Shown here: piece after piece, positions 1 to 11,015 of the stretch
Layout: each line of letters starts with the position of its first letter
Position numbering within the stretch: the stretch's first letter is position 1
Assembly (NCBI RefSeq): GCF_001039475.1
Contig: NZ_LELK01000004.1
Span: 1-34,303 of the forward strand
Direction: 5' to 3'
Length of the DNA stretch: 34,303 nt
Origin: Guptibacillus hwajinpoensis
GTDB taxonomy: Bacteria; Bacillota; Bacilli; Bacillales; Guptibacillaceae
The notes under the pieces: generated by a model
What the model was told of the DNA's origin: nothing
The model's input: the letters and a program-made list of their open reading frames with translations, nothing else
Databases searched by the model: none
Translations under genes and position numbers: made by a program

Positions 1-5
1 TTATT

Positions 6-35
6 AATATACCATATTAACTCAGTTGGCGTCAA
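6..35 (-). promoter_or_regulatory. rRNA-type promoter P2, pointing out of the window
   Basis: On the minus strand this reads TTGACG, an 18-base spacer, then TATATT (positions 35-30 and 11-6), preceded by an A-rich stretch resembling an UP element. It has the same -35, spacer length and -10 as the promoter at 91-120. In Bacillus, tandem promoters just beyond gyrA drive an rrn operon; the rRNA itself would lie left of position 1 and is not visible. Confidence 0.7.
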
Positions 36-90
36 CAACTTTTTAAATTCTTTTTTTGCGTGTCGACCAGTTCGTAACGGCGACTTAAAT

Positions 91-120
91 AATATATCAT
101 GTTTCAATTTGCCTCGTCAA
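91..120 (-). promoter_or_regulatory. rRNA-type promoter P1, pointing out of the window
   Basis: On the minus strand: TTGACG (120-115), 18-base spacer, TATATT (96-91). A long A-rich tract lies upstream (about 121-145 on the plus strand), as in rrn UP elements. A third TTGACG lies at 176-171 on the minus strand, followed 17 bases later only by a poor -10 (TAAAAC), so it may be a weak or dead promoter. Paired with the identical arrangement at 6-35. Confidence 0.7.
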
Positions 121-228
121 CACTTTTTAATAAGTTTTTTAAAACCAGTTTTAGAAGGTTTTGGAGACACCGTCAAAGCGACGGAATTCCATCTTACCAT
201 TATGATTATCGGCTTGCAATAGTAAAAC

Positions 229-262
229 AAAAAAAAGAAGAGGATTTCTCCTCTTCTTTTTT
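229..262 (-). terminator. gyrA terminator
   Basis: A 14-bp perfect stem (231-244 with 249-262) and a 4-base loop, flanked by A and T runs. It lies a few bases past the gyrA stop codon and could work in both directions. It separates gyrA from the outward promoters. Confidence 0.85.
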
Positions 263-270
263 AAACAGTC

Positions 271-2829
271 TTATTCTTCGTCATTTGAATCGCTAGTATT
301 ATCTTCATCAGGGACTTCTTGAGCTTCAACATCGATGATCTCTTCTGCACCAACTTCTTCAGTAACTGCATCCTCATCACTGTCTTCGCCTTCAATACCC
401 TCTTCATTAATTTCTACTTTCGCTACAGTGGCAACGGAGTCACCTTCACCTATACGAATTAATCGTACACCTTGCGTGTTCCGTCCGGTTTGTGAAATAT
501 CCTGTACATCGATACGGATAATCACTCCGCTTTCAGTGATAATCATACACTCTTCTTCAAGAGTAACCGTCTTAAGCGCGGTTAGTATGCCTGTACGGTC
601 TGTAAGGTTACACGTCTTAATTCCTTTACCGCCTCTAGTTTGAACGCGGTACTCTTCAATAGGTGTGCGTTTACCGAATCCTTTATCCGTGACAATCAGG
701 ACATCCTGATCTTCGTCTAGAATACCAATCCCTACAACCTGATCGTTCTCTTGAAGAGAGATACCCTTAACGCCAGTAGCTGTCCGTCCCATTGAGCGAA
801 CATCTTCTTCATGGAATCGAATAGCCATCCCCTGTTTTGTTCCCATAATAAGTTCTTTTGATCCATTAGTAAGACGAACGCCCATTAACTCATCATCTTC
901 TTTGAAGTTGATTGCAATTAAGCCGCCTTTACGAATGTTTGCAAATGCAGATAGTGGTGATCGTTTAACAACACCTTGCTTCGTTGCAAAGAAAACGAAC
1001 CAGTCATCAACAAATTCTTCTATAGGAATAATAGCAGTAATGTATTCGTCTTTCTCAATCTGAAGAAGGTTAATAATTGGAATTCCTTTTGCGGTACGGC
1101 TCAACTCCGGAACTTCATAACCTTTAAGTCTGTATACTTTACCCTTATTCGTAAAGAAGAGAATCGTATTATGAGTGAGTGTGGTAAATAAATGCTCCAC
1201 AAAATCACCATCATTGGTTCCCATTCCTTGTATACCACGACCACCGCGTTTCTGACTCCTATACGTATCAATAGGAAGACGCTTAATATAACCTTTGTGG
1301 GTTAGCGTAATGACAATGTTCTGTTTTGGAATAAGATCTTCATCTTCAATCATGTCGAATCCGACAGTAATTTCAGTACGACGCTTATCAGCGAATCTTT
1401 CTTTCACTTCAGTCAACTCTTCGCGAATGATTTCAAGAACTTTCTCATCATCTGCAAGAATAGCTTTTAATTCAGCAATTCGCTTCATTAATTCCTGGTA
1501 CTCGGATTCGATCTTATCTCGCTCAAGTCCTGTAAGACGCTGAAGACGCATATCAAGAATGGCCTGAGACTGATCGTAGCTAAGAGAGAACTTACTCATG
1601 AGTCCTTCTCTAGCAATATCTGTTGTTTCAGAAGCTCTAATTAATTTAATTACTTCATCTAAATGATCAAGTGCAATTCGTAAACCTTCTAATATATGTG
1701 CTCTTGCTTCTGCTTTATTAAGCTCAAATTGCGTCCTTCTTCTAATAACGACTTTCTGATGCTCAAGATAATGTTCAAGACACTCTTTAAGCGTTAGTAC
1801 TTTTGGTTGTCCATCAACTAGAGCAAGAGTGTTAATTCCAAAGCTCGTTTGAAGAGCAGTCTGCTTATATAAGTTATTTAATAGTACATTAGCATTTGCA
1901 TCTCTACGAACTTCGATGACGACACGCATACCATTACGGTCAGATTCATCGCGAAGATCAGTGATTCCTTCAATCTTTTTATCACGAACAAGCTCTGCGA
2001 TTTTTTCGACGAGACGTGCTTTGTTAACTTGATAAGGAAGCTCAGATACAATAATTGTTTTCTTACCGTTGCTGTATTCTTCAATATCCGCCTTAGCACG
2101 TTGGATGATCGATCCTCGTCCAGTGGTATACGCTTTACGAATTCCTTCACGACCTAGGATTTCAGCTGCAGTTGGGAAATCAGGACCTGGTATGAACTCC
2201 ATCAATTCTGGAATCGTAATTTCAGGATTCACACTTAATTCAAGAAGACCTTCAATAACTTCTCCTAGATTGTGAGGAGGAATATTAGTTGCCATCCCTA
2301 CCGCAATTCCTGATGCACCATTTACGAGAAGGTTCGGGAACCTTGCCGGAAGTACGATTGGTTCTCTTTCAGAACCATCATAGTTATCTTGATAATCAAT
2401 GGTGTCTTTATTAATGTCTCGCACCATTTCCATTGCGATCTTTGACATTCTTGCTTCTGTGTAACGCATGGCAGCTGCTGAGTCACCATCAATCGAACCA
2501 AAGTTACCGTGTCCATCTATCAACATATTACGATAGCTGAAGTCCTGAGCCATGCGCACCATTGTGTCGTACACTGCAGAGTCACCGTGCGGGTGATACT
2601 TACCGATAACTTCGCCGACAATACGTGCAGACTTCTTGTAAGCTTTATCAGAAGTCATTCCTAGGTCGTTCATGGCATACAAAATACGACGATGAACAGG
2701 TTTAAGTCCATCTCGTACATCAGGAAGGGCACGACTCACAATAACGCTCATCGCATAGTCCATGAAGGAGGTGCGCATTTCCTGACTAATATTTATTTCT
2801 TTAACTCTCGATCTTTCCATATCAGACAT
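271..2829 (-). CDS. gyrA: DNA gyrase subunit A
   Basis: Breakage-reunion subunit of DNA gyrase, which with GyrB introduces negative supercoils using ATP. The chosen ATG at 2829 gives 852 residues and has GGAGG 8 bases upstream; an in-frame TTG at 2844 would overlap that ribosome binding site and is unlikely. Visible features: the catalytic tyrosine Y123 in [13 protein letters not shown], the quinolone-resistance region HGDSAVYD with S84 and D88 (sensitive-type residues), and C-terminal beta-pinwheel repeats including a GyrA-box-like QTRGGKG. The last 45 or so residues are a very acidic tail. gyrB lies upstream on the same strand with a hairpin between the two, so gyrA may be partly independently expressed. 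Confidence 0.98.
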   Translation of the reverse strand: MSDMERSRVKEINISQEMRTSFMDYAMSVIVSRALPDVRDGLKPVHRRILYAMNDLGMTSDKAYKKSARIVGEVIGKYHPHGDSAVYDTMVRMAQDFSYRNMLIDGHGNFGSIDGDSAAAMRYTEARMSKIAMEMVRDINKDTIDYQDNYDGSEREPIVLPARFPNLLVNGASGIAVGMATNIPPHNLGEVIEGLLELSVNPEITIPELMEFIPGPDFPTAAEILGREGIRKAYTTGRGSIIQRAKADIEEYSNGKKTIIVSELPYQVNKARLVEKIAELVRDKKIEGITDLRDESDRNGMRVVIEVRRDANANVLLNNLYKQTALQTSFGINTLALVDGQPKVLTLKECLEHYLEHQKVVIRRRTQFELNKAEARAHILEGLRIALDHLDEVIKLIRASETTDIAREGLMSKFSLSYDQSQAILDMRLQRLTGLERDKIESEYQELMKRIAELKAILADDEKVLEIIREELTEVKERFADKRRTEITVGFDMIEDEDLIPKQNIVITLTHKGYIKRLPIDTYRSQKRGGRGIQGMGTNDGDFVEHLFTTLTHNTILFFTNKGKVYRLKGYEVPELSRTAKGIPIINLLQIEKDEYITAIIPIEEFVDDWFVFFATKQGVVKRSPLSAFANIRKGGLIAINFKEDDELMGVRLTNGSKELIMGTKQGMAIRFHEEDVRSMGRTATGVKGISLQENDQVVGIGILDEDQDVLIVTDKGFGKRTPIEEYRVQTRGGKGIKTCNLTDRTGILTALKTVTLEEECMIITESGVIIRIDVQDISQTGRNTQGVRLIRIGEGDSVATVAKVEINEEGIEGEDSDEDAVTEEVGAEEIIDVEAQEVPDEDNTSDSNDEE

Positions 2830-2955
2830 ACGGAAAACCTCCAATTATACTCTTGTTCATCTACTAACAATAAATCGTAGGGGGGTATGAATGGCCAGAT
2901 TTTAAAGGGAACATTTAATCTACTACCACTGACTTTTCATCCATTAACAGCAGAA

Positions 2956-2974
2956 AAGGGGGATTGCCCCCCTT
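2956..2974 (-). terminator. G/C hairpin between gyrB and gyrA
   Basis: On the minus strand, AAGGGGG, a short loop, then CCCCCTTTTC. It starts 12 bases after the gyrB stop. The U run is short, so it may be a partial terminator or an mRNA-stabilising hairpin rather than a full stop. Confidence 0.6.
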
Positions 2975-2985
2975 ATCTCTTATTC

Positions 2986-4929
<1,944 letters not shown>

Positions 4930-4990
4930 CTACATTTCTCTATCAAAGATAGACTCAATCCAGTTTGCTGAATATCAGCCATCCTGGTTT

Positions 4991-5269
4991 TTAAGATGAT
5001 TCTCCATTTATTGTTGTTTCAACACTTTCTGAAACTGTATAAGCTCGTCTTTTCAGCGTAAGTGAAGATAAAGGAGACAAATAAACCGTGTCAGTAGTTA
5101 TAACGATCGATTTAGTTAAATCACCGCCGATGTCTTCAACCAGCTTGTCTTTCTGGTGGCGATACAAAAATTCACTAGTAATTTCTGCTTCCTCCATAAC
5201 CTGCCAATCAAAAATGCCGACGACATCTCTCGATTGAACGACAACGTCCTCTCCTAAGTGTATAAACAC
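4991..5269 (-). CDS. remB: Extracellular matrix regulator RemB (DUF370)
   Basis: A 92-residue DUF370 protein, called YaaB or RemB in B. subtilis, where it promotes matrix gene expression. It begins MFIHLGEDVVVQSRDVVGIF and has PLSSLTLKRRA near the end, both typical of the family. Two GTG codons stand in tandem at 5272 and 5269; the second is chosen because it gives the family's M-[YF]-IHLG N-terminus and better spacing from GAGGTGA. The gene starts 9 bases after the recF stop, so it is probably translated from the dnaN-recF transcript. Confidence 0.88.
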   Translation of the reverse strand: MFIHLGEDVVVQSRDVVGIFDWQVMEEAEITSEFLYRHQKDKLVEDIGGDLTKSIVITTDTVYLSPLSSLTLKRRAYTVSESVETTINGESS

Positions 5270-5278
5270 CACTTCACC

Positions 5279-6397
5279 TCATTTCACCTTTTCGATTAGA
5301 CCAGCCTGCACTTGAAAAGTCGTTGCTTTCTCAAGTGTTTCATGATTAATCCCTTCAACGCTTGTCGTAGTAACGAAGGTTTGGACTTTCCCTTGAATTG
5401 TATTTAAAAGATGCGACTGTCTGAAGTCATCTAATTCTGACAGTACGTCATCGAGTAGAAGCAATGGGTATTCGCCTACTTCACTATGAATCAATTCAAT
5501 CTCAGCTAGCTTAAGCGATAAAGCAGTTGTACGCTGTTGTCCTTGCGATCCATACGTTTGAACATCCTTGCCGTTTACAAAAAACGACAAATCATCGCGA
5601 TGAGGACCCGCAAGCGTCACGCCACGCTCAACTTCTCTCTCTTTAATTTTATCAAACTTTTGCTTATATCCATCTACTATTTTCGACAAATCTGTTGGTT
5701 CTGATACCTCAACCGTAGGATTATAATGGATCTCAAGTTTTTCGAGACCTCTACTGATTCCATAATGAATCGGTTCAGCCCATTTTTGAAGGAGTTGAAC
5801 GAATCGAACTCTACGTATATAGATATTCGCTGCTGCTTCAATCAATTGTTCGGTCAAAATGTCTAACATCACATAATCTGGTTTTTTTTGATAACGAAGA
5901 GTTTTCAACAAACTGTTTCTTTGCTGTAGAAGCTTCAAATATCGACCAAGATAATACAGGTATACTGGTTGAACCTGGCCAATTTCAATATCAATAAACC
6001 GACGACGCACACCTGGATTACCTTTAACAAGGTTGAGATCTTCAGGTGCGAACATGACAACATTCAGTGCACCGATGTAATTACTGAGCTTCTGCTGTTC
6101 CAATTGATTTAACTTGGCTTTTTTACCTTTATGGGAAATAACCAGTTGGAGGGAAAGGGGACCGTTTCGCTTTTCTATTCTACCTTCTATTTTAGCATAT
6201 TCCTCGTCCCAATTGATTAATTCTTTATCTCTTGGTGTACGATGCGATCTGGCCATAGCCAGTACATAGATGGCTTCCATGATGTTTGTTTTGCCTTGGG
6301 CATTCTCCCCAAGAAAAACGTTAACGTTATTTTCAAACTGAAGTTCCTGCTTACCGTAATTTCGATAGTTGGTAACTTTTAATGTGTTTAGATGCAA
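5279..6397 (-). CDS. recF: DNA replication and repair protein RecF
   Basis: SMC-like ATPase that loads RecA at single-strand gaps together with RecO and RecR. It has 372 residues. Walker A is GENAQGKT (30-37), the signature region is YGSQGQQRT and Walker B is [12 protein letters not shown]. The start is a TTG at 6397, giving [14 protein letters not shown], which aligns with the N-terminus of B. subtilis RecF; the upstream ribosome binding site (GGGGG) is mediocre. It lies 14 bases after yaaA, in the classic dnaN-yaaA-recF cluster. Confidence 0.96.
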   Translation of the reverse strand: MHLNTLKVTNYRNYGKQELQFENNVNVFLGENAQGKTNIMEAIYVLAMARSHRTPRDKELINWDEEYAKIEGRIEKRNGPLSLQLVISHKGKKAKLNQLEQQKLSNYIGALNVVMFAPEDLNLVKGNPGVRRRFIDIEIGQVQPVYLYYLGRYLKLLQQRNSLLKTLRYQKKPDYVMLDILTEQLIEAAANIYIRRVRFVQLLQKWAEPIHYGISRGLEKLEIHYNPTVEVSEPTDLSKIVDGYKQKFDKIKEREVERGVTLAGPHRDDLSFFVNGKDVQTYGSQGQQRTTALSLKLAEIELIHSEVGEYPLLLLDDVLSELDDFRQSHLLNTIQGKVQTFVTTTSVEGINHETLEKATTFQVQAGLIEKVK

Positions 6398-6411
6398 CGG
6401 GAAACCCCCAT

Positions 6412-6624
6412 TCAGCTAGATACAACAAACTCCCCGACTCCAGGAATCATAATTTCATCCTGATCAAATAACTTTCTGCCACGTCGGTCTTCCAATTCTC
6501 CGTTTACATAGACCTCATACTCTGACAGAAACCACTTTGCCATACCGCCTGTATTGATTACTCCCGCTTCTTGAAGAAGCTGCCCAAGAGTAATGTATTC
6601 TTTTATTAATTTAATTTCATTCAT
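6412..6624 (-). CDS. yaaA: S4-domain RNA-binding protein YaaA/RlbA
   Basis: A 70-residue single S4-like domain protein. It is the conserved small gene between dnaN and recF, linked in Bacillus to ribosome assembly (RlbA). The RNA-binding signature is visible in [21 protein letters not shown] and [15 protein letters not shown]. The ATG at 6624 has AGGTGA 6 bases upstream. It is separated from dnaN by about 200 bases holding a terminator-like hairpin. Confidence 0.93.
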   Translation of the reverse strand: MNEIKLIKEYITLGQLLQEAGVINTGGMAKWFLSEYEVYVNGELEDRRGRKLFDQDEIMIPGVGEFVVSS

Positions 6625-6751
6625 ACTCGTTCACCTCATTCTCCTTCTATCAACTTTTCTTAATCGAATCTGAAGGATGACAATAGTTTATTATACCTCT
6701 TTTTTTCGTAAAACGCATGAGTATTGGCACGAAAAGTTTCAAAAGCTTTAC

Positions 6752-6792
6752 GAAAAAGAGAAAGCCGCTGGAAGTATACTCCTCAGCAGCTT
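6752..6792 (-). terminator. dnaN terminator-like hairpin
   Basis: A 9-bp stem (762-770 with 784-792 of the 6000s, one G-U) with an inner near-palindrome around GGAGTATACT, followed on the minus strand by an interrupted U-rich run. It lies 30 bases after the dnaN stop. Some readthrough into yaaA-recF is likely. Confidence 0.65.
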
Positions 6793-6822
6793 AATTTTAT
6801 TTGATTTTCATGCTAGCAAATA

Positions 6823-7965
6823 TTAATAAGTGCGGACCGGTAAAATCAACTGCATAATAGCCGCACCCTCGATCGGCTTAATTAAGAACGGGCGCATAGC
6901 TCCTGTGAAACTGATCGTCACTTCGTTTGAATCCATTGATCTTAATGCGTCCATCATGTACTTCGCACTGAAAGAGATTTTGAGTTCTTCACCATCAAAT
7001 GAATGGGATTGAACTTGTTCAATAACTTTTCCGATCTCAGGCGAGTTTGAAGAAATCTCCAAAGTAGAATCTTCAATGCTTGCGAGTTTCACGACGTTGT
7101 TTCTACCTTCACGAGCAAGAACTGATGCACGATCAATCGCTTGTAAAAGCTCTTTAGCCGAAACTGTAACGTTTGTTTTATTATCATTTGGAATCAGACG
7201 GCTGGTATCAGGATAGTTTCCATCAAGAAGTCTTGAAAAGAATAAGATGTGATTGGATTTAAATAGAATTTGGTTCTCCGTCACCGTAATATCCACAAGT
7301 TCTTCATTGTCGTCAATGATCTTAGATAGTTCACTCAAGCTTTTACCAGGAATCACAACATTCGAGAATGAAAGCTCGTTGCTATTTGGTTCAACCTTCA
7401 CAGTTCGAAGTGCAAGTCTGTGACTATCTGTTGCAGTACAGTTCAACTCACCATCTTCTAACTTCCAGTTTACACCTGTTAACACCGGTCGAGTTTCTGA
7501 AGTAGAAACAGCGAAAACGGTTTGTCTAATAATGTTTTTGAGAAGGTCTGCTTGAATTTGGAAACCTTCTTGTGCTTCTACTTCTGGTAGACGTGGATAT
7601 TCTTCAGGATCTAATCCGTTTAGGTTGAACTCTGAAGAACCAGAACGAATTCTAGTTGTTAAACTATCAAATACTTCTACTTCAACCTGATCACCAGGTA
7701 GTTTTTTTACAATATCTGAAAAGAAACGTGCTTGAAGAACGATACTTCCCATCTTAGAAATTTCAACGATTTGTTTATCATTTTCCTCTGAGGGAATGAA
7801 ACATTCGATTGAAATGTCAGAATCACTGCCTGTAAGAGTCACCCCTTCATCACTCGCAACAATTTTAATCCCCGTTAGAATAGGAATTGTTGTTCTTGAA
7901 GATACAGCTTTCATTACATCCGATACGTTTGAAACAAGATGGTCTCTTTCAATCGTGAAACGCAT
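6823..7965 (-). CDS. dnaN: DNA polymerase III beta sliding clamp
   Basis: Forms the dimeric ring that tethers the replicative polymerase and binds many repair and replication partners. It has 380 residues, the family's normal length, with three topologically similar clamp domains. The N-terminus MRFTIERDHLVSNVSDVMKAVSSRTTIPIL and the C-terminal MQLILPVRTY match Bacillus DnaN. The ATG at 7965 has AGGAGG 6 bases upstream. It lies downstream of dnaA on the same strand, across the unwinding region of the origin, and is probably co-transcribed with dnaA. Confidence 0.98.
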   Translation of the reverse strand: MRFTIERDHLVSNVSDVMKAVSSRTTIPILTGIKIVASDEGVTLTGSDSDISIECFIPSEENDKQIVEISKMGSIVLQARFFSDIVKKLPGDQVEVEVFDSLTTRIRSGSSEFNLNGLDPEEYPRLPEVEAQEGFQIQADLLKNIIRQTVFAVSTSETRPVLTGVNWKLEDGELNCTATDSHRLALRTVKVEPNSNELSFSNVVIPGKSLSELSKIIDDNEELVDITVTENQILFKSNHILFFSRLLDGNYPDTSRLIPNDNKTNVTVSAKELLQAIDRASVLAREGRNNVVKLASIEDSTLEISSNSPEIGKVIEQVQSHSFDGEELKISFSAKYMMDALRSMDSNEVTISFTGAMRPFLIKPIEGAAIMQLILPVRTY

Positions 7966-7974
7966 AATTAACCT

Positions 7975-8161
7975 CCTAAATAAATGACCCTAATAATGTA
8001 TTTATTACTTAAAAAAAGTCGTAGTCTTACTAGTAGGGGCTGTGAATGTGTGGATAAGTGTTCACAAACCCATGGCACTGTTGCTATCTACCTGTGGATA
8101 CTATGTTAGTAACTAGTGATAATTGTACACACTCTATTAACTAATATCCACAAAAAGAAGA
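7975..8161. other. oriC unwinding region between dnaA and dnaN
   Basis: A perfect DnaA box (TGTGGATAA, 8049-8057) is followed, moving toward dnaN, by a GC block (8036-8040), a run of triplets on the minus strand (CTA CTA GTA AGA CTA CGA, 8036-8019), then an A/T tract (7990-8017). This matches the order of the B. subtilis basal unwinding system: DnaA box, GC patch, DnaA-trios, AT-rich DUE. Further boxes are TGTGGATAC (8093-8101) and ATATCCACA (8144-8152). The call rests on motif order and location; melting is inferred. Confidence 0.85.
8018..8036 (-). promoter_or_regulatory. DnaA-trio-like element
   Basis: About six triplets with central T or A steps read on the minus strand, immediately next to a GC block and an upstream DnaA box, and leading into A/T sequence. 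DnaA-trios are where the DnaA filament engages a single strand during origin opening in B. subtilis. Confidence 0.75.
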
Positions 8162-9514
8162 TTAACCATTTTTTAGTTGTTCCACAATATCGTGTACTTT
8201 TTTCTGAAGTTCAGTATCAGAATCAACTAATCTTGAGATTTTCTCGTGAGCATGAATTACAGTTGTATGATCTCGTCCGCCAAACTCCTCCCCAATCTTA
8301 GGAAGTGAGAAATCTGTAAGCTCTCTTGAGAGGTACATCGCAATCTGACGAGGAAAAGCAACAGATTTCGTTCTTTTCTTTGCCGCAAAATCCTCAAGCT
8401 TTACAGAATAATGATCTCCGATAACGGTTTGAATATCATGAATCGTAATAACTCTCGGTTTGGAAGAAGGAATAATGTTCTTCAATGCTTCTGCTGCAAG
8501 ATCTGCGTTCATATCTTGATTGATTAAGGAAGAATAGGCAACAACTCTTATAAGTGCACCTTCAAGCTCTCTTATATTTGTATCAATCTGATTAGCAATG
8601 TACAGCATAACTTCATTTGGAATATCTAATCCCTCTGCTTTTGCCTTCTTTCGAAGAATTGCGATTCTTGTCTCAAGATCAGGAGGTGTAATATCCGTAA
8701 TTAATCCCCACTCAAAACGTGAGCGCAAACGATCTTCCAACGTTGGAATTTCTTTAGGTGGTCGATCACTGGAGATTACAATCTGTTTGCTTTCTTCATG
8801 CAGGGCATTAAATGTATGGAAGAATTCCTCTTGTGTTTGTTCTTTTCCGGCTAGAAATTGAATATCATCGATCAATAGCACGTCTACATTCCGATATTTG
8901 TTGCGGAAATTAACGGTTTTATTGTCGCGAATCGAGTTAATGAACTCATTCGTGAATTTTTCAGATGATAAATAAACTACTTTTGCATTTGGATTATGCT
9001 CAATTACATAGTGGCCAATAGCATGCATTAAGTGAGTTTTTCCAAGTCCTACTCCCCCATAAATAAAGAGTGGATTATAGGCCTTGGCAGGCGCTTCGGC
9101 TACTGCAAGAGAAGCGGCATGCGCAAAGCGATTTCCAGATCCGATAACGAACGTGTCAAACGTATATTTAGAGTTAAGAACACTTTGCGGGTGTTCTTCC
9201 TGGGCTGGGTTAGCCTTAGGCTTCTTCTTCATAGACTGTTCGATATCAAGGTCAGTATCCGACTGATTCTGGGGAATAATAAACTTTGCTCTTAATTCAC
9301 TACCTGTAAGCTCCAGGAGTGTTTCAGTGATTAAACTTGAATATCTGGACTCGAGCCAGTCCCGCGCGAACTCGTTGGGTGCAGTAATGATAATGGTGTC
9401 GCCTTCCATTCTGTTTGCTGAAGTTGATTTCAACCACGTTTCAAAACTGGGTTTACTTAGTTTTTTTTCGATTTCTGATAAGGCTTGCTGCCAGAGATCC
9501 GTGATGTTATCCAA
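8162..9514 (-). CDS. dnaA: Chromosomal replication initiator DnaA
   Basis: AAA+ initiator that binds DnaA boxes and melts the origin. The start is the TTG at 9514, giving 450 residues beginning (M)[17 protein letters not shown], which aligns with B. subtilis DnaA; it has AAAGGAGG 7 bases upstream. The frame stays open a further 35 codons to an ATG at 9619, but that has no ribosome binding site and adds non-conserved sequence. Visible parts: domain I (1-80), a variable linker (81-115), Walker [10 protein letters not shown] (153-161), Walker B LLIDDIQF (213-220), and the DNA-binding helix-turn-helix [14 protein letters not shown] (412-425). The upstream DnaA boxes suggest autoregulation. Confidence 0.98.
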   Translation of the reverse strand: MDNITDLWQQALSEIEKKLSKPSFETWLKSTSANRMEGDTIIITAPNEFARDWLESRYSSLITETLLELTGSELRAKFIIPQNQSDTDLDIEQSMKKKPKANPAQEEHPQSVLNSKYTFDTFVIGSGNRFAHAASLAVAEAPAKAYNPLFIYGGVGLGKTHLMHAIGHYVIEHNPNAKVVYLSSEKFTNEFINSIRDNKTVNFRNKYRNVDVLLIDDIQFLAGKEQTQEEFFHTFNALHEESKQIVISSDRPPKEIPTLEDRLRSRFEWGLITDITPPDLETRIAILRKKAKAEGLDIPNEVMLYIANQIDTNIRELEGALIRVVAYSSLINQDMNADLAAEALKNIIPSSKPRVITIHDIQTVIGDHYSVKLEDFAAKKRTKSVAFPRQIAMYLSRELTDFSLPKIGEEFGGRDHTTVIHAHEKISRLVDSDTELQKKVHDIVEQLKNG

Positions 9515-9624
9515 CGAAGTCCCTCCTTTTGTTCCCAAAATAAAAACAGGCTGTAACCGCTGACGATATTCGCCTAATACGCCAACGTACAACCTTTGTA
9601 TAGCCGTTTGAATATTCATTAATA

Positions 9625-9652
9625 ATTATACTATCCACAGAATCGAAGTGAA
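9625..9652 (-). promoter_or_regulatory. Candidate dnaA promoter
   Basis: On the minus strand TTCACT (652-647), a 16-base spacer and TATAAT (630-625) of the 9600s. A DnaA-box-like CTATCCACA (9631-9639) lies between the two hexamers, which would let DnaA repress its own gene. The -35 is weak, so the call is tentative. Confidence 0.4.
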
Positions 9653-9963
9653 TCATATAATATAGAAGAAAGTCGAATTATCGACTGAGTTCACAGGGTT
9701 GTGGACTTAGGCATAAACACCCCTGAATAACTGTCCACATGTTTATCCACAGTCTGTGGACTTTTAATAACATGACTAATCTTATTCACGAGTTAAAACA
9801 CAAATATCATAACAAATGAATCGCGTTATTGCAATGATTTCGGGGAAGTTATCCACAGAGCACATATCTTGTGGATTTAAACTGTCCACAGTACTAGATT
9901 TTGTGTAGAACCTGTCGATAACTGATGTGCATAACTGAAAAATGTCGAAAAAAGTTATCCACA
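9631..9963. other. oriC DnaA-box cluster between dnaA and rpmH
   Basis: Three perfect TTATCCACA boxes lie in the plus orientation at 9743-9751, 9849-9857 and 9955-9963, at near-regular 106-base intervals. Near matches are CTATCCACA (9631-9639), TGTGGACTT (9700-9708 and 9755-9763), CTGTCCACA (9731-9739 and 9882-9890) and TGTGGATTT (9870-9878). This is the counterpart of the incA/incB clusters upstream of B. subtilis dnaA. No gene is seen in 9515-10152; the short open frames there run through boxes and are not coding. Confidence 0.92.
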
Positions 9964-10075
9964 CTCAATTTTTGGAACTGTGGTTATTCAATGGTTGTTC
10001 AGATTCTAGCCAAGTTGATAGATCGGGGAGAGAAACTACGCCTGTTAGAGTTAGTAGAGAAATTCAAGAAGAAAC

Positions 10076-10105
10076 TTGACAATTAGTACCCTTTTTTATT
10101 ACAAT
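10076..10105 (+). promoter_or_regulatory. rpmH promoter
   Basis: TTGACA (10076-10081), an 18-base spacer and TACAAT (10100-10105). Transcription would start near 10112, about 40 bases before the rpmH start codon. Confidence 0.75.
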
Positions 10106-10152
10106 GACTTGGACTGTCTTTATACAGTTTATCCTCAGGGAGGTGTAATAGA

Positions 10153-10287
10153 ATGAAAAGAACGTTTCAACCAAACACGCGTAAACGTAAAAAAGTTCAC
10201 GGTTTTCGTGCACGTATGAGCTCAGCTAACGGACGTAAAGTTCTAGCTCGTCGTCGCCGTAAAGGTAGAAAAGTATTGTCTGCATAG
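10153..10287 (+). CDS. rpmH: 50S ribosomal protein L34
   Basis: A very small, basic 44-residue protein of the large subunit: [18 protein letters not shown] at the start, then [26 protein letters not shown]. The length and sequence are exactly those of bacterial L34. The start ATG has GGGAGGTG upstream. It is the first gene rightward from the origin and has its own promoter. A strong terminator overlaps its stop codon, so the downstream rnpA depends on readthrough. Confidence 0.98.
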   Translation: MKRTFQPNTRKRKKVHGFRARMSSANGRKVLARRRRKGRKVLSA

Positions 10288-10314
10288 ACCACTGATCATC
10301 AGTGGTCTTTTTTT
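10287..10314 (+). terminator. Terminator/attenuator between rpmH and rnpA
   Basis: A perfect 9-bp stem (10287-10295 with 10299-10307), a 3-base loop and a run of seven T. The stem includes the last base of the rpmH stop codon. It would cut rnpA expression relative to rpmH. Confidence 0.85.
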
Positions 10315-10364
10315 AAGATAAGGTTTATAATATGCTTATCCAAGTAACACTGGGAGTGTGCGGA

Positions 10365-10739
10365 TTGAATAGCAACTACCGGATTAAAAAGAATTCTGAG
10401 TTTCAAAACGTATTTAAAAACGGAAGCTCAACTGCAAACAGACAATTTGTTGTGTATGTTTTAAAGCGAAATGATCAACCTCAGTTCAGACTTGGTCTTT
10501 CAGTAAGTAAGCGAATTGGAAATGCTGTAACGAGAAATCGTGTAAAGCGACTTGTACGCGAATCATTTCATCAGCTATCTGATCAAATCAAGTTTCCTTA
10601 TGATTTTGTCGTTATTGCTCGAAAGCCTACATCTGATATGAGTTTTGAAGAGGTAAAAGGCAGTTTAATACATGTGCTCAATCGGGCTCGTGTCTTAAGG
10701 GGTAGTAAACACGTTGGAAAAGGAAGGGATGTTAAATGA
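10365..10739 (+). CDS. rnpA: Ribonuclease P protein component
   Basis: Basic protein subunit of RNase P that helps the catalytic RNA mature tRNA 5' ends. The best start is the TTG at 10365 (124 residues, [20 protein letters not shown]), matching the family N-terminus; an ATG at 10332 would add 11 unrelated residues and overlaps the terminator region. The signature [24 protein letters not shown] is split by its conserved RNR motif and is clearly present. It overlaps yidD by 4 bases (ATGA), a sign of translational coupling. Confidence 0.95.
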   Translation: MNSNYRIKKNSEFQNVFKNGSSTANRQFVVYVLKRNDQPQFRLGLSVSKRIGNAVTRNRVKRLVRESFHQLSDQIKFPYDFVVIARKPTSDMSFEEVKGSLIHVLNRARVLRGSKHVGKGRDVK

Positions 10740-10957
10740 AGAAGCTGTCTATGATGCTAATTCGCGTCTACCAGAAATTCATTTCTCCTTTAACCCCTCC
10801 ATCGTGTCGTTTTTACCCATCTTGCTCTCATTACAGCTTCGAATCATATCAAAAACATGGGTTTTTGAAAGGCTCATGGTTGACGGTTAGAAGAATTTCA
10901 AAATGCCATCCATTTCATCCTGGGGGATTTGATCCTGTGCCAGATCGTAAGAAATAG
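10736..10957 (+). CDS. yidD: Membrane protein insertion efficiency factor YidD
   Basis: A 73-residue small protein of the YidD (DUF37) family, believed to assist YidC-dependent membrane insertion. It shows the hallmark [11 protein letters not shown] (about residues 24-34) and the C-terminal [13 protein letters not shown]. An N-terminal amphipathic stretch likely associates with the membrane. It starts inside the rnpA stop codon. It lies between rnpA and yidC as in many bacteria; B. subtilis itself keeps its homologue elsewhere, so this is the ancestral arrangement. Confidence 0.95.
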   Translation: MKKLSMMLIRVYQKFISPLTPPSCRFYPSCSHYSFESYQKHGFLKGSWLTVRRISKCHPFHPGGFDPVPDRKK

Positions 10958-11015
10958 TGGCATTGCTTTACCTACATATATAGTTGTTGAGATATGATTG
11001 CAAGGAGGATGAAGC

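Noticed and set aside
2843-2848. TATAAT as a gyrA -10 element (minus strand)
   Set aside because: It lies directly before the gyrA ribosome binding site, so a transcript would start inside that site; no matching -35.
9782-9964. Minus-strand open frame within the DnaA-box cluster
   Set aside because: It crosses DnaA boxes, lacks a ribosome binding site and lies where the origin is expected to be non-coding.
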